Positions 52,992 to 64,000 of a stretch of 64,000 nt of DNA are shown piece by piece (position 1 is the stretch's first letter; each line of letters opens with the position of its first letter). This stretch comes from Thalassobacterium sedimentorum (GTDB taxonomy: Bacteria > Verrucomicrobiota > Verrucomicrobiia > Opitutales > Coraliomargaritaceae): positions 1 through 64,000 of the forward strand of contig NZ_JARXIC010000009.1 in the NCBI RefSeq assembly GCF_031127905.1, read 5' to 3'. Under the pieces are notes generated by a model. That model worked only from the letters and a program-made list of their open reading frames with translations. It searched no databases and was not told the origin of the DNA. The position numbers and the translations under genes are program-made.

Positions 52992-53708
52992 TTATTCACC
53001 TTCCACAGCTGGCTCAGCTGTGGGCACAGGCCCGAGCCCTTCTTTGACATCAACTGCAGTCCATGGAGTTGAACGAGCACTGTAGCTTGCGGTATAATCA
53101 GCTATCATTTGCACCGAGACTTCAGAAGCATCATTCCCCCAGGATTGACGAATAAAGGTGATCACACCTGCGAGGTCTTTTTCACTAAGCGCAAGTCCTG
53201 AGGGGCCAAATGCAGGCATATTACCATTATAGGTATTACCAGCCACTTCGATCTTACCATTCAAACCGTTGATCAAAATACGTGAGACAACTTCTGGATG
53301 TCCAGTCACCCAGCTCGAGCCAGCCAAAGGAGGATAGACACCTGGTACTCCAGTGCCCTCGGCTTGGTGACAGGCCACACATTGATTACGGAAGACCTTT
53401 GCCCCGCGATCAAAAAGAGAAATTTCAACCGGCTTGGGAGCGCTCGCATTCGGATCGAAATCAGGTGAAAACGCATTTGCCTGAAAGTCCCCCGAGTATT
53501 CGACTAAGTAGACGCCTCCCCAAAAGCAGAGTGCTGCGAAGACAAACATTAGAAAAATAGGAACCGGAGAGAAACCTTCGTGCGGCTCTTCTTTCTCACG
53601 CAAGAGCTGCGCATGCACATCTTGCATGTGCTCATCCTGCATAGCAGCTTTCTCCATAGACTCACGACTGTTAGAGTTGGAAGCGGAATTTTGTGGGTGC
53701 TCGCTCAT
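52992..53708 (-). CDS. ccoP: Membrane-anchored cytochrome c subunit, CcoP-like with one heme
   Basis: 238 residues. One transmembrane helix ([20 protein letters not shown], about 51-70), then a cytochrome c domain with CVACH (Cys110, Cys113, His114) and NMPAFG as the likely Met ligand region. Normal CcoP has two c-type hemes; this one has a single CxxCH. The start overlaps the ccoO stop (TAATG), so it is translationally coupled as the last gene of the respiratory operon. It would pass electrons to CcoO/CcoN in the cbb3-type oxidase. Confidence 0.82.
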   Translation of the reverse strand: MSEHPQNSASNSNSRESMEKAAMQDEHMQDVHAQLLREKEEPHEGFSPVPIFLMFVFAALCFWGGVYLVEYSGDFQANAFSPDFDPNASAPKPVEISLFDRGAKVFRNQCVACHQAEGTGVPGVYPPLAGSSWVTGHPEVVSRILINGLNGKIEVAGNTYNGNMPAFGPSGLALSEKDLAGVITFIRQSWGNDASEVSVQMIADYTASYSARSTPWTAVDVKEGLGPVPTAEPAVEGE

Positions 53709-54385
53709 TATTCGATGATCGGTGCCTCAGGGAGACTATAATTGATTTTGAGGCTCAATAGGTATTCAACCAGCGCTTTCGCACGACGTGTTGGAATGAC
53801 TTCATAACCAGCATCGGGTGCAAATTCAGAATCTGGTGGGAACTTAAGTGCATCCGATGAAGGAGCACCATCGACCTCGCGCAGCTCATACAAAAATGCA
53901 AAGGGAGGCATAGTTGAGCCTTCAGAAGTAATTTGTGGATTATATAGGTGAAGATGGTGCCAATCACGTCCGCCTTGTTGAAAAATGCGTCCGCCGACAT
54001 TCGCCAAATCCGGTCCGGCACGCATAGTGCCCAAAAGAACACGATCTTGAGTGATATAATCACGTGCCACAGTTTGGCGTGGCCCCCAGCCACGGTCGAT
54101 ATCAGCACCGAAATCAGCACGACGAATCTGCTGCGTATGGCAATAGATACACCCCATTGATATATAGACATCTTTGCCTTGCTGCTCAATGCCACCTGGC
54201 ATCGCAGGATACAGGGTTTCTCCTTCCGGCATAACCATGACTGTTGGATCATTGTCTGAAGGCACGAGTGTTTCAGTCGTCCGAGTCAGACTACCGAGTT
54301 GAATATGACTACTTAGAATTAGCCCGGTAAAAGAAAAGGCCAACGCAAAGAAGATACCGCAAAAAAGTAGTGGTAAGTTTTTCAT
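53708..54385 (-). CDS. ccoO: cbb3-type cytochrome c oxidase subunit II, CcoO
   Basis: 225 residues with an N-terminal membrane anchor ([19 protein letters not shown]) and one c-type heme in [20 protein letters not shown] (Cys79, Cys82, His83). [19 protein letters not shown] and [10 protein letters not shown] are CcoO-typical, the second including the Met ligand area. It is the membrane-anchored monoheme subunit that carries electrons from the diheme/monoheme CcoP to CcoN. Start and stop are coupled by TAATG overlaps with ccoN and the ccoP-like gene. Confidence 0.92.
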   Translation of the reverse strand: MKNLPLLFCGIFFALAFSFTGLILSSHIQLGSLTRTTETLVPSDNDPTVMVMPEGETLYPAMPGGIEQQGKDVYISMGCIYCHTQQIRRADFGADIDRGWGPRQTVARDYITQDRVLLGTMRAGPDLANVGGRIFQQGGRDWHHLHLYNPQITSEGSTMPPFAFLYELREVDGAPSSDALKFPPDSEFAPDAGYEVIPTRRAKALVEYLLSLKINYSLPEAPIIE

Positions 54386-55863
54386 TAAACAATGCCTCCC
54401 TTCTGCGTATCATCCAGAAGTGTCGGACCTTGCTTAGCGCGCACCGCACCAGCAGCAAACAACATCCAAGCAACATTGGTAGCAAAAGCAATATGGCCAA
54501 TTGTGAGCATGACGCCGGATATCGAACGTGCTTTCAGCCAGGGAATCGTATTTTTAACGGTATCAAGAAAAGCAATTTCCGCATTATTCATTTCAAGACC
54601 TTGAATCCAGCCCCCGGTTTGTAAGGCAATCACCATTACGGTAATACCAAGAGCACAAGCCCAAAAGTGAATTTTAATCAACATGGCGGAAGGCCATTCA
54701 CGCTTGAGCATACGTGGCAGCATATAATACACACCGCCAAACATAATCATTGTAAAGAATGCATAGACACCATGGTGAGAGTGCCCGACCGTAAAGTGTG
54801 TAAAGTGTGTCACTTCATTCACAGAGCGAAGTGCCATGGCCGAACCAGTCAAACTGACCAAAGTGTAGGAGATAGCTCCGAAGACAATAAAGCGTAAGGT
54901 GGGGCTACGCCAGACCTCCTTATGTAAGCCGACCACCGACATGTGATGATTAATACCCACCACAATCACGGGAATTACCATCATAACCGATGCCACAATA
55001 CCTGCCGAAATAAGCCAGACAGGAATAGGTCCGCCAATCAAGTGGTGCACCCCTGCCCAATTGTAGAATATAGCCAGCGCCCAAAAACCAAGTACTGAAA
55101 GGTAATAGGAATAAATCGGACGCCCCAAAACCTTAGGTATTAAATAGTAAGCTGTTCCAAGAGCCATCGGCGTCAACCAAAGCCCTAGTACGTTGTGTGC
55201 AAACCACCAATTAGTCACCGACTGTACCACACCTCGTGCGGGAAACCAAATAATCATGATCTGTGCGATCACATAAAGCCATGGAAACCAAAAAAGTGCC
55301 GCTAAGATATACCACTGCGAAACATACACGTGATCCCCCTTACGGAAGCGAAAGGCCAAGATCCCCCAGACTCCAATCAGCGCATAGGAAATGGCAAGCA
55401 ATGGAGTCGCGTAATGCGGAATTTCCAACCACTCAACGGAGGTAATATCCCCCTTAAGAATACCGAAAATACCGACGGTCAGACCAATATTCCAAAAGAT
55501 GCCCGCAATCAGCAGCATCCCCTTGTGATGGATAGGCGCCCGGCACAAACGGGCCATAATCCAGAGCCCTACAGCGAAAATGACATTATTTCCCCACCCC
55601 AGTGCCATCGCATTCAAGTGTGCAGAACGCACACGGCCAAAGGTCAGGAATTCGAAGGCACTGGCAAAGTCAGGCTCGTGTGCTTTAAAGGCAGCCAGCA
55701 ATGCAAAGACAGTGCCAATCATCAGCCATGAGATAGCCGAGATAACAAAAAATAGCGAGGCCGAGCGAATCGAAGCATCGATCTCGCTGAGCTCTGCCCG
55801 TACAGCTTCACTATTTGAAGAATACGGGCTTTCGCTTGAAGAATTAGACTGAGACACGCTCAT
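54385..55863 (-). CDS. ccoN: cbb3-type cytochrome c oxidase catalytic subunit I, CcoN
   Basis: 492 residues, about 12 transmembrane helices. [40 protein letters not shown] (heme and Cu ligand His region), [20 protein letters not shown] (the Cu-B His-His pair) and [20 protein letters not shown] (heme ligands) match cbb3/C-family heme-copper oxidases. This subunit reduces oxygen to water and pumps protons. ccoO follows with a TAATG overlap. It is preceded by ccoS after 100 bases. Confidence 0.93.
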   Translation of the reverse strand: MSVSQSNSSSESPYSSNSEAVRAELSEIDASIRSASLFFVISAISWLMIGTVFALLAAFKAHEPDFASAFEFLTFGRVRSAHLNAMALGWGNNVIFAVGLWIMARLCRAPIHHKGMLLIAGIFWNIGLTVGIFGILKGDITSVEWLEIPHYATPLLAISYALIGVWGILAFRFRKGDHVYVSQWYILAALFWFPWLYVIAQIMIIWFPARGVVQSVTNWWFAHNVLGLWLTPMALGTAYYLIPKVLGRPIYSYYLSVLGFWALAIFYNWAGVHHLIGGPIPVWLISAGIVASVMMVIPVIVVGINHHMSVVGLHKEVWRSPTLRFIVFGAISYTLVSLTGSAMALRSVNEVTHFTHFTVGHSHHGVYAFFTMIMFGGVYYMLPRMLKREWPSAMLIKIHFWACALGITVMVIALQTGGWIQGLEMNNAEIAFLDTVKNTIPWLKARSISGVMLTIGHIAFATNVAWMLFAAGAVRAKQGPTLLDDTQKGGIV

Positions 55864-55963
55864 GTGAGAATTAAAAATTAAAAGTTAGAAACTAGGAATG
55901 GTAATTAAAGAGATCGAATGATTAAGCCGAATTAGCAAACATCCTAATTCGATAAATAAATTC

Positions 55964-56173
55964 CTAATTGTTCTTGTTCTTTTGCTTACTAGGAAAGGAA
56001 TCGGAAATTTCTCCTTCCGGCTCCTCATCGGTGAATATGGTTTTGGCTTGTGCGTCGAAATTACGAAGTTGCCCCTTTTTAGCGCTCCAATAGAGCGCGC
56101 TCACAGCAATGATAAAGAAGATAACTCCAAGAGTGATCAGTGGAAGCAGCTCGGTGTAGTTATCGACATCCAT
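55964..56173 (-). CDS. ccoS: CcoS-like cbb3 oxidase assembly protein
   Basis: 69 residues. One transmembrane helix (LLPLITLGVIFFIIAVSALY) followed by the soluble stretch SAKKGQLRNFDAQAKTIFTDEE, which matches the CcoS/FixS pattern W-A-x-x-S-G-Q-F-D-D-L-x-x-x-A-x-R-I-L-F-D-D. CcoS is needed for cofactor insertion into CcoN. Its place just before ccoN supports the call. It begins 9 bases after the end of the preceding small membrane protein gene. Confidence 0.8.
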   Translation of the reverse strand: MDVDNYTELLPLITLGVIFFIIAVSALYWSAKKGQLRNFDAQAKTIFTDEEPEGEISDSFPSKQKNKNN

Positions 56174-56182
56174 ACCAGTGGA

Positions 56183-56470
56183 TTATTTAGATTGATAAGC
56201 TGAAACGGTCAATTTCATTGCTTCAGCAATTGGAATGCGAGCCGTACCAGCTTGGGCGTTAATCACCTCATAGCCATTCAGCTTTTGCAAGCCCGCTGCC
56301 CGTGCTTCATCCGCCTTAGCCTGACGATCCAAACTCACCTGTGTATTTACAGGCTCTGGACGATTCGGCAAATAGGCCACAAACAAAATGAGAACGAAAA
56401 TCAGGATTGCTCCCAGACTTCCGAGAAAGGAAAGCAATGTATTGCCCTTAGATACTTTAGTTGCAGACAT
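56183..56470 (-). CDS. Small membrane protein of the Act/oxidase operon
   Basis: 95 residues. A transmembrane helix (LLSFLGSLGAILIFVLILFV, about 13-32) and a periplasmic tail with ADEARAAGLQKLNGYEVINA followed by GTARIPIAEAMKLT. The last stretch resembles a G-x-(A/V)-R-I-P-I-x-x-A-M-x-L motif that I associate with small proteins beside SCO1 and oxidase genes in Alternative Complex III operons of other phyla. Function unknown; coupling (5 bases after actF) suggests a structural or assembly role. Confidence 0.6.
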   Translation of the reverse strand: MSATKVSKGNTLLSFLGSLGAILIFVLILFVAYLPNRPEPVNTQVSLDRQAKADEARAAGLQKLNGYEVINAQAGTARIPIAEAMKLTVSAYQSK

Positions 56471-56475
56471 CGTGA

Positions 56476-57747
<1,272 letters not shown>

Positions 57748-57751
57748 ATTA

Positions 57752-58405
57752 TTAAAATCCCAACTCTGTGCGTTGTACGGCTGTCAACTCCTCGGCATTC
57801 GCATTCTGCGAAAGCTGTAGAGCGCGAACGTAGAGGACGATAGCCCAGCGTTCTTCCGGTGTGATGCGATCATTAAAAGGAAGCATTAGCCCCTTACCAT
57901 TCGTGATGACATCGAAAATATATCCATCTTCTGCCTCACGTAAGCGGTCGTCGTGATAATTTGCGGCAAGCACACCGTAGGGCTTAGTGACTCCGTTACC
58001 ATCGCCAGCAGCTCCGTGGCAGGCCGAACAGAAGATATCATATTTCTCCTGTCCCTGTTGAATGAGTTCGTAGCTGACCTCCAGAGGAATTGTTTCAACC
58101 CATGAACCATCAGCATTCTTACCTTGATTGAACACTGCATCGCCCAGGCGTGTATCTTCAAAATCCGAAGAGAATACTTCAACGTGATTGAAGTAGTCAC
58201 CGCGAGCAACAGTGCCTGCAGGCACTGGACGATCATTACGACCATCGGCAAAAAATTCATTTTCTGCCTGTGGTTTATAACGTGCCTGGCGATCCATATC
58301 AGGAAAGACCTCCAGTGGTGGCTTTGTGCTGACCGAGCCGCGGAAACCGAGAATCGATACCGCTGCGATGATCGCAAAAACATAAATGGCTAAGAAAATA
58401 CGCAT
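57752..58405 (-). CDS. actE: Alternative Complex III monoheme cytochrome c subunit ActE
   Basis: 217 residues. An N-terminal membrane anchor/signal (LAIYVFAIIAAVSILGFRGS) and one heme in YDIFCSACHGAAGDGNGVTK (Cys126, Cys129, His130). FPDMDRQARYKPQAENEFFA and VARGDYFNHVE are ActE-conserved segments. NGKGLMLPFNDRITPEERWA contains the distal ligand region. It sits between actD and actF. It likely carries electrons from the iron-sulfur/ActA chain to the oxidase. A lipoprotein Cys is not apparent. Confidence 0.92.
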   Translation of the reverse strand: MRIFLAIYVFAIIAAVSILGFRGSVSTKPPLEVFPDMDRQARYKPQAENEFFADGRNDRPVPAGTVARGDYFNHVEVFSSDFEDTRLGDAVFNQGKNADGSWVETIPLEVSYELIQQGQEKYDIFCSACHGAAGDGNGVTKPYGVLAANYHDDRLREAEDGYIFDVITNGKGLMLPFNDRITPEERWAIVLYVRALQLSQNANAEELTAVQRTELGF

Positions 58406-58414
58406 GATGATGTC

Positions 58415-58945
58415 CTAGGCTGAGACCTCCTCAATATCGGTTCCACCAATCTCCTCAAGAAACCGGCGTGTTGCGACGGGATCGTACTGACCATCGCGAG
58501 CTTCAATTGCGATGACGAGACGGTCGCCGGAGACTTCTAGAAATTTGTCGCTATTAAAAAGTGAGTTATAATGCTGCGGTAGCAGGTTAGTGATAAACAT
58601 ACCGCCCAAAGTTCCGAATGCGGAGAGCAAGATTGTCAGCTCATACATAATTGGAAATGGAAAGACGGGACTAAAGAATGGCTGTCCACCTACAATAAGT
58701 GGATAGTTAAAGGCATTCATAAACCAAACAATAGAAAGGCCTAAAGAGAAGCCACTGACACCTCCGCAAAAGGTAAACACAGGCACTTTAGAGCGCGGCT
58801 GTCCTTGTGCGGCAGGCATACCATGAACCGGGAACGATGAATACGTGTCCCATTTTTTATAACCGGCATCCCGCACCTTTTCTGCCGCATGGAAGAAAGC
58901 TGGTGTATTGGGAAAGCTCGCGATGATTCCGTATGATTCAGACAT
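58415..58945 (-). CDS. actD: Alternative Complex III subunit ActD (DUF3341)
   Basis: 176 residues of the DUF3341 family. [38 protein letters not shown] and a two-helix membrane part ([20 protein letters not shown] and [20 protein letters not shown]) are the family marks. ActD is a membrane-bound structural subunit facing the cytoplasm. The gene starts inside the actC stop (TAATG overlap), confirming coupling. Confidence 0.93.
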   Translation of the reverse strand: MSESYGIIASFPNTPAFFHAAEKVRDAGYKKWDTYSSFPVHGMPAAQGQPRSKVPVFTFCGGVSGFSLGLSIVWFMNAFNYPLIVGGQPFFSPVFPFPIMYELTILLSAFGTLGGMFITNLLPQHYNSLFNSDKFLEVSGDRLVIAIEARDGQYDPVATRRFLEEIGGTDIEEVSA

Positions 58946-60444
58946 TAGTGATGGTCTCCTTTCTCGTCGCCGTGGTGACCATGTGGGTCCGCCGCAGGCA
59001 TCACGAATTTAACTTCCGCAATCGGCATGAGTGGGAGGAAGCGTAGGAAAAGAAGGAAAAGGACGCTGAAGAGGCCAAAAGTGCCAAAGAAAGTCAGGAT
59101 ATCGACCATTGTTGGCGAGTAGTAACCCCAGCTAGAAGGCAGGAAGTCATTGGCCAGCGATGTAACGGTAATTACGAAACGTTCGAACCACATACCAACG
59201 TTAATGAAGATCGACATGACCCAAACCAAAGCCCAGTTTTGACGCACCTTCTTGAACCAAAACAACTGTGGCGTAAATACGTTGCAGCTAAACATCATCA
59301 CGTAGGCCCACCAGTATTGACCGAAGGCACGATTGATAAATGCGAAGCTCTCATAAGGGTTGGCTCCATACCAAGCGATGAAGAACTCCATAATATAGGC
59401 ATAACCAACGATTGAACCAGTGCCCAAACAGATCTTACACATGTTGTCAATGTGACGCTGTGTGATCAAATCGTGCATGCCATAAAGTGCACGCAGAGGG
59501 AGCATCAAGGTCAGCACCATGCCGAAACCAGAGAAAATCGCGCCAGCTACGAAGTAAGGCGGAAAGATGGTCGTATGCCAACCTGGCAAAACCGCTAGGG
59601 CAAAGTCGAAGGAAACGATTGTGTGCACAGAAAGCACCAGTGGTGTGGAAATACCTGCAAGGATCAAGTAAGCCATTTCGTAATTGCGCCAGTGATTACC
59701 AGCGTTACGCCACCCCATAGCAAAGATTGCATAGAAATTCTTACGGAAAATATCCATGCCCTTAGCCAGCGCCCCGGCACCTTCGTAGGCATTCTTTTTG
59801 AGCCGTTGTACTGCACGGTCACGCAGCACGCTCAAGTCAGGGATCATCCCCATATACCAGAAGAGCACAGAGACGGTGCCGTATGTGGAGACCGCAAACA
59901 CGTCCCACTCCAGTGGTGAGCGGAACTGAGGCCAGATACCATTTGAATTAGGAATCGGAAACAACCACCAAGCAAACCAAACGCGTCCCACGTGGAAGAG
60001 TGGGAAAATACCCGCACAAACCACAGCGAAAATAGTCATCGCTTCCGCAGCTCGATTAATCGAGGTCCGCCAGCCTTGTTTCAACAAACACAGCACCGCC
60101 GAGATCAGCGTTCCGGCGTGGCCGATACCGATCCAGAAAACGAAATTAACAATCGCCCAGCCCCAGTTAATCGGATTGGCCAAGCCCCAGACTCCGACAC
60201 CGGAGCTGACGAGCCAAAGCAAGCCGAGGCCGGTGAAGGACGCAGTCATGAGCGCGACCGCCATGCAAATCCACCACCATGTGGGGGTCTTTGTTTCGAC
60301 GATGCGGCAAATCTTGTCAGTTACCCAGTTGAAGTCACGGTTGTTCGTGACAAGGGGCTGTTCTTGGAGTTCGGCAGGCTGCACTTTGGCCAACAAAGCG
60401 GCCTGTGTAGCATCCATTGAACTATCTTGAGTAGTCGTAGCCAT
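58945..60444 (-). CDS. actC: Alternative Complex III subunit ActC (NrfD-like)
   Basis: 499 residues with about 10 transmembrane helices. [60 protein letters not shown] and [20 protein letters not shown] are characteristic of ActC, the NrfD/PsrC-like quinol-oxidising subunit. [17 protein letters not shown] is a conserved periplasmic loop near the quinol site. The C-terminus is His-rich ([14 protein letters not shown]). It follows actB by 26 bases and overlaps actD. Confidence 0.95.
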   Translation of the reverse strand: MATTTQDSSMDATQAALLAKVQPAELQEQPLVTNNRDFNWVTDKICRIVETKTPTWWWICMAVALMTASFTGLGLLWLVSSGVGVWGLANPINWGWAIVNFVFWIGIGHAGTLISAVLCLLKQGWRTSINRAAEAMTIFAVVCAGIFPLFHVGRVWFAWWLFPIPNSNGIWPQFRSPLEWDVFAVSTYGTVSVLFWYMGMIPDLSVLRDRAVQRLKKNAYEGAGALAKGMDIFRKNFYAIFAMGWRNAGNHWRNYEMAYLILAGISTPLVLSVHTIVSFDFALAVLPGWHTTIFPPYFVAGAIFSGFGMVLTLMLPLRALYGMHDLITQRHIDNMCKICLGTGSIVGYAYIMEFFIAWYGANPYESFAFINRAFGQYWWAYVMMFSCNVFTPQLFWFKKVRQNWALVWVMSIFINVGMWFERFVITVTSLANDFLPSSWGYYSPTMVDILTFFGTFGLFSVLFLLFLRFLPLMPIAEVKFVMPAADPHGHHGDEKGDHH

Positions 60445-60470
60445 TTGAATCGGTTCGCAAGTGTTAGAAA

Positions 60471-63400
60471 TTAGTGAGCAGCTGGAGCGGCTTCATGTTT
60501 GTGTGAGGAGTGATCGTCGGCACCATGTGAATTATGTGCGTCACCATGTGAATCATGTGCAGCACCATGCGCATCGTGACTGCCGTGGCCATAACGTTCG
60601 TCGTATTGAGCGTAAGCATAAGGCTTTTTATAAGCATCCGGCATCTTTGGATTCGGATTACGTAAACGCGCCAAATAGGTGGTGCGTGGGCGTGCATTAA
60701 GATAACCAAGAACCGAGTAATTACGATCACTCGCCTTCATCTTAGAGACCTCCGAATTCGCATCCGATATGTCACCAAAAGTAATGGCATCAGTCGGGCA
60801 GACTTGTTGGCAAGCGGTCTTGATGGTGCCGTCAGCGACATTGACATTTCCACTGGCACCAGCGATACGCTTTTGATCAATCTTAGCAGCCTCAATACGC
60901 TGAGTACAGAAAGTGCACTTCTCCATGACACCACGCATACGCACAGTGACATTTGGATTCTTTTGCATTTTTTGCAGTTCAGGCTCATCGACTGGACCGA
61001 GTGGTCCCTTGTAAACTTCGCCGATCTGACGCTTGTTCCAATCAAAGAAGTTAAAACGACGCACTTTATAAGGGCAGTTATTCGCGCAGTAGCGAGTACC
61101 TACACAGCGATTATAGGCCATCGTGTTCAGGCCTTGCGTATCATGCACCGTAGCATTGACGGGGCAAACCTGCTCACACGGAGCATTTTCACAGTGCTGA
61201 CACATTACGCTCATAAAAGAGACCTGCACATCTTCGGGCACCTCGGTTTGATCATATTTCTCTGCTGAGAAATAACGATCGATACGCATCCAATGCATTT
61301 CACGGCCACGAAGCACCTGATCCTTGCCGACAATGGGAATGTTATTCTCACTTTGGCAGGCAACAACACAGGCGGTGCAGCCAGTGCAACTATTCAGATC
61401 AATCGCCATCCCCCACTGCTGAATATTCGGATAGGCCTTACGTGCTTCTTCACCCTGCCAGACTTTAACATTCGGCGCAGGCTCTGCAAAACTGGGGTGC
61501 TCATAAGCAGAATTCCCCCGAAATTGTGCAGTGGACTTCTCTTGTAGCGATTTGTCTGCATCCTTGCCGTAATTGGCAGGCGCATGCGACTCGACGCCCA
61601 TTTTGTTGGCAAATTCTGGATTCTTTTTATAATAGTCAGCGTTGCCCTCGCGAATAATAGCGCGACCTTCCATTGACCAGTGTTCTTGCGTATTCGCCAA
61701 CGGCAAGACTTCCGAAGTAAGTTGCAAAGCAGCTCCCGTAGCAACTCCGAGTGCATCCGAAGAACGCACAGCGTAGGCATTAAAACCAACACCAGCACCG
61801 ACGCGGCCCACCACTTCACGACCTAAGCCGAGTGGCAAAACGACCGTGTAGTTGGCCATCCCCGGCACGACGTGAATCGGCCCCTTAACCATGCGGCCAT
61901 TCAGTGTGAGCTCAGCAACGACCGCTTGCTCTTTGCCACGCTTGAATTCGGCCTTATTGCTTTGCAGCATTCCCTTTGCGCCCTCAAAGAACTCACTGTC
62001 CTTATTCATGGGCTTCTTGCTTGGGAAAATTTGAATTCCATCCTTCTCTTCCAACTCCTTGGCAAGGCGTGGACTGATCAAAATCGCATTGTCCCAAGTT
62101 AACTTGGTCATTGGATCCGGACATTCCATCATCCAGCCATTGTTGGCGTAACGACCGTCGCCCGCATGTGAACTAGCAGCGAAGCGAACGTCCAACTTCG
62201 AAGCATTGAGTTCAGGCGCTTCGAGATCCGCAGCAAGTACAGCCGAAGTGAGATCCGCATTGCCAGTCTTGACAGCCGTAAAAGCAGAACCATCGAGCAC
62301 ACCATCACTGAGAAATTTATTAAAGTCACGACCACCCTGTAGCTTAAATGTGGCTTGCACGATGGAATACGGATCCGTCGTCGATGCACCCACAAGACGC
62401 GCCAAGACTTCCAACTCATTAAAGGTCGGAAATAATGGCTCAATCATCGGCTGCACAGGCACGAAGGTGCCATCAAAAGTGCGACCATCTCCCCAACTTT
62501 CTAGATAGTGGGATGCAGCGATCACCAAGTTGGCTGCCTTCGCAGTCTCATTCTTTTCGCTACCAAAATAAATGCTTTCTGTCGCCTTCGTTTGGGCCGC
62601 AGCCCAATCAAGATCAACGGGTGCACTATAAACAGGATTTCCACCAAGAATGATCAAGGTCTGAACATCGCCCTGACTCAAACGCGTAACCGCATCAGTG
62701 ATGCCAGCTTCTGGCTCGGCCACAGATACATATTTAACAGGAGCCGCCAGCTTTTCATTAATCGCAATCACGATCGCATGCACTGATTGTGATAAATGCT
62801 CCCCTGCCACAACGATCGCATGACCTTTATTGGCCGCCAAGTCAGAGGCACACTCTTCGATCCACTTCGCATCAACATGAAGTGAAGTCGCAGCTTTTTT
62901 AGCACTCGCAGGAAGGCGCACACCCAAGGCATCAGCCACCTGAGCAATAAAAGCGCCCATTTGGCTACTGCTCAAACGTAAACGGTGATCAGCCATCGAA
63001 CCGGTCGATGTTAAAGAACTTTCGACCGCATAAAGGCGGCTCATTTTGGTCGCATCCTTCGAATTCTTTACCTTGCGCGTTTTGACAAAGTCGCGAGCCA
63101 AACCGATGGACGCATCGGCATTTAATAGGAAATCTGCATCCAATGATAGCACACGCTTAGCTTTGCTAAACTCCGGGATCGAGCGCAGTGTTTGACCGAA
63201 CACTGCCTGAGCAGCCTGCTCCGAAGTACTTTGATCAATGGCAGTATACTCAGTCCAAGTCGCCTGAGGAAAAGTTTTCTTGATCTGTGCAACCAATGCG
63301 GCACGGCTGGGTGATGTACTTGGTTCAGCTAAAAATACCAAGCCCTTTCCTGCGTCAGCCGTATGCACTTGATGAATCGCAGCGAGACGGTCACGCACAG

Positions 63401-63860
63401 CACTTTCACTCAAACTGCTCTTGGTGGCACGATCCGGATCGTAAAGATCCAGTATGCTGGCTTGAGTGTAGACAGAAGTCGCGCCTCCATAAGGTTGGTA
63501 ACTAGGGTTACCTTCGACCTTGGTAGGACGTCCGGCCTGAGTCTCCACGATCACAGGCACATTATCACGTGCGCCCGGTTGCGAAGAAGTATAATAAACC
63601 GGCACACCGGGAATCAAATTCTCCGGTTGCTTGGAATAGGGCAGTATCGTCTGCTCAGGACGACGGCAACCGGCCATGCCCAGGCCAGCCAGACCGAAGG
63701 ACGCGGCCATAACCTTCATAAATTGACGGCGATTGACACCTTCCATTTCGGAGGCACCGGCAGGGAACTCGCGCTCCACCCATTCCGTGAAGGCGGGTGT
63801 TTCTGCGAGATCATCTAGGCTCTTCCAATAGCGAGGACCTGAAAATTCAGAGTGATTCAT
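60471..63860 (-). CDS. actB: Alternative Complex III subunit ActB (molybdopterin-like plus iron-sulfur domains)
   Basis: 1129 residues. [20 protein letters not shown] with a twin-Arg (RRQFMK, 44-49) and GMAGCRRPE (Cys65, lipobox-like) suggests Tat export and possible lipidation. The N-terminal two thirds are a molybdopterin-oxidoreductase-like domain without visible cofactor ligands, as usual for ActB. The ferredoxin part has [62 protein letters not shown] and [14 protein letters not shown], enough Cys for four clusters (one may be 3Fe-4S). The last about 45 residues are unusually His-rich ([20 protein letters not shown] and on). This subunit relays electrons from quinol to the cytochromes. 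Confidence 0.95.
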   Translation of the reverse strand: MNHSEFSGPRYWKSLDDLAETPAFTEWVEREFPAGASEMEGVNRRQFMKVMAASFGLAGLGMAGCRRPEQTILPYSKQPENLIPGVPVYYTSSQPGARDNVPVIVETQAGRPTKVEGNPSYQPYGGATSVYTQASILDLYDPDRATKSSLSESAVRDRLAAIHQVHTADAGKGLVFLAEPSTSPSRAALVAQIKKTFPQATWTEYTAIDQSTSEQAAQAVFGQTLRSIPEFSKAKRVLSLDADFLLNADASIGLARDFVKTRKVKNSKDATKMSRLYAVESSLTSTGSMADHRLRLSSSQMGAFIAQVADALGVRLPASAKKAATSLHVDAKWIEECASDLAANKGHAIVVAGEHLSQSVHAIVIAINEKLAAPVKYVSVAEPEAGITDAVTRLSQGDVQTLIILGGNPVYSAPVDLDWAAAQTKATESIYFGSEKNETAKAANLVIAASHYLESWGDGRTFDGTFVPVQPMIEPLFPTFNELEVLARLVGASTTDPYSIVQATFKLQGGRDFNKFLSDGVLDGSAFTAVKTGNADLTSAVLAADLEAPELNASKLDVRFAASSHAGDGRYANNGWMMECPDPMTKLTWDNAILISPRLAKELEEKDGIQIFPSKKPMNKDSEFFEGAKGMLQSNKAEFKRGKEQAVVAELTLNGRMVKGPIHVVPGMANYTVVLPLGLGREVVGRVGAGVGFNAYAVRSSDALGVATGAALQLTSEVLPLANTQEHWSMEGRAIIREGNADYYKKNPEFANKMGVESHAPANYGKDADKSLQEKSTAQFRGNSAYEHPSFAEPAPNVKVWQGEEARKAYPNIQQWGMAIDLNSCTGCTACVVACQSENNIPIVGKDQVLRGREMHWMRIDRYFSAEKYDQTEVPEDVQVSFMSVMCQHCENAPCEQVCPVNATVHDTQGLNTMAYNRCVGTRYCANNCPYKVRRFNFFDWNKRQIGEVYKGPLGPVDEPELQKMQKNPNVTVRMRGVMEKCTFCTQRIEAAKIDQKRIAGASGNVNVADGTIKTACQQVCPTDAITFGDISDANSEVSKMKASDRNYSVLGYLNARPRTTYLARLRNPNPKMPDAYKKPYAYAQYDERYGHGSHDAHGAAHDSHGDAHNSHGADDHSSHKHEAAPAAH

Positions 63861-63877
63861 AGCTCAAATAAAATCGA

Positions 63878-64000
63878 TTAACGGTGGCAGCCAGAGCAGC
63901 TTTGCGGCGGATTGACCTTCCAGTCGTGAACGAAGCCAACAGCTTCCTGTTTAAAGTCTTCAGTATCAGGGCGCTCCCAATCCAGATTATAGACTTCCTC
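63878..64000 (-). CDS. actA: ActA, multiheme cytochrome c, 3' end only
   Basis: Only the last 40 codons are inside the window (the gene continues past 64000). They read EEVYNLDWERPDTEDFKQEA, then a stretch that ends PPQSCSGCHR and the stop TAA. The CSGCH heme-binding motif at the very C-terminus is a typical feature of ActA, the pentaheme membrane-anchored cytochrome of Alternative Complex III. It is followed by actB after 17 bases. Confidence 0.85.
   Translation of the reverse strand, partial: EEVYNLDWERPDTEDFKQEAVGFVHDWKVNPPQSCSGCHR

Noticed and set aside
60804-61819. Long frames within actB on both strands
   Set aside because: They are shadows of a strongly conserved gene; none has domain motifs of its own.

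Overview
The window looks like a chromosomal segment of a marine-type Verrucomicrobiota bacterium, most likely Opitutales/Puniceicoccaceae-like (Coraliomargarita/Lentimonas relatives). This is inferred from gene content: sulfatase-rich polysaccharide genes with right-handed beta-helix enzymes, a PEP-CTERM protein, a Verru_Chthon-cassette-A-like pilus protein, an IS66-type transposase remnant, and an Alternative Complex III plus cbb3-type oxidase operon. No rRNA, tRNA or CRISPR array was seen.

Region 1 (1-2.7 kb): a YefM/YoeB toxin-antitoxin pair, a small secreted protein of unknown function, and a wrecked IS66-family element (tnpA fused to pieces of tnpC, with frameshifts and stop codons). 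Region 2 (2.7-30 kb): a sulfated-polysaccharide utilisation island. It holds a pseudopilin, an alpha/beta hydrolase, two beta-helix enzymes, a clan GH-A glycosidase, two paralogous alpha/alpha-toroid proteins, three sulfatases (one exported, two apparently cytosolic), a PEP-CTERM protein, a giant pilus-assembly-like protein with a partner, a Gfo/Idh/MocA oxidoreductase, a GPH-type sugar symporter and a LacI-family regulator. No SusC/SusD pair is present. A second IS66 tnpA 5' fragment at 30.04 kb, in the same orientation as the first, closes the island.

Region 3 (30-31 kb): gene debris (SGNH-hydrolase remnant) and a 46-bp REP-like tandem repeat. Region 4 (31-38 kb): a tightly coupled bacillithiol operon read on the minus strand: exported PIG-L deacetylase, a 37-residue membrane peptide, a sodium:solute symporter, a half-size BshC-like protein, BshB and BshA. 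The compact BshC-like protein and the added export/import genes are the most unusual coding content here. Region 5 (38-39.2 kb): a DUF2911/TPR protein and a possible small protein. Region 6 (39.2-46.7 kb): a divergent catabolic cluster with a fumarate-reductase-type flavoprotein, a 2-hydroxyacid dehydrogenase, an XRE-cupin regulator, two TIM-barrel sugar isomerases, a Gfo/Idh oxidoreductase and an SDR, closed by a strong terminator.

Region 7 (46.8-53 kb): a two-gene unit (membrane protein plus zinc-ribbon/membrane/C39-like peptidase), menD, and a hybrid PAS histidine kinase. Region 8 (53-64 kb): one long minus-strand respiratory operon, actA(partial)-B-C-D-E-F, a small conserved membrane protein, ccoS, ccoN, ccoO and a single-heme ccoP-like gene. 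Menaquinol would be oxidised by the Act complex and electrons passed directly or through cytochrome c domains to the oxidase. MenD nearby fits a menaquinone-based chain.
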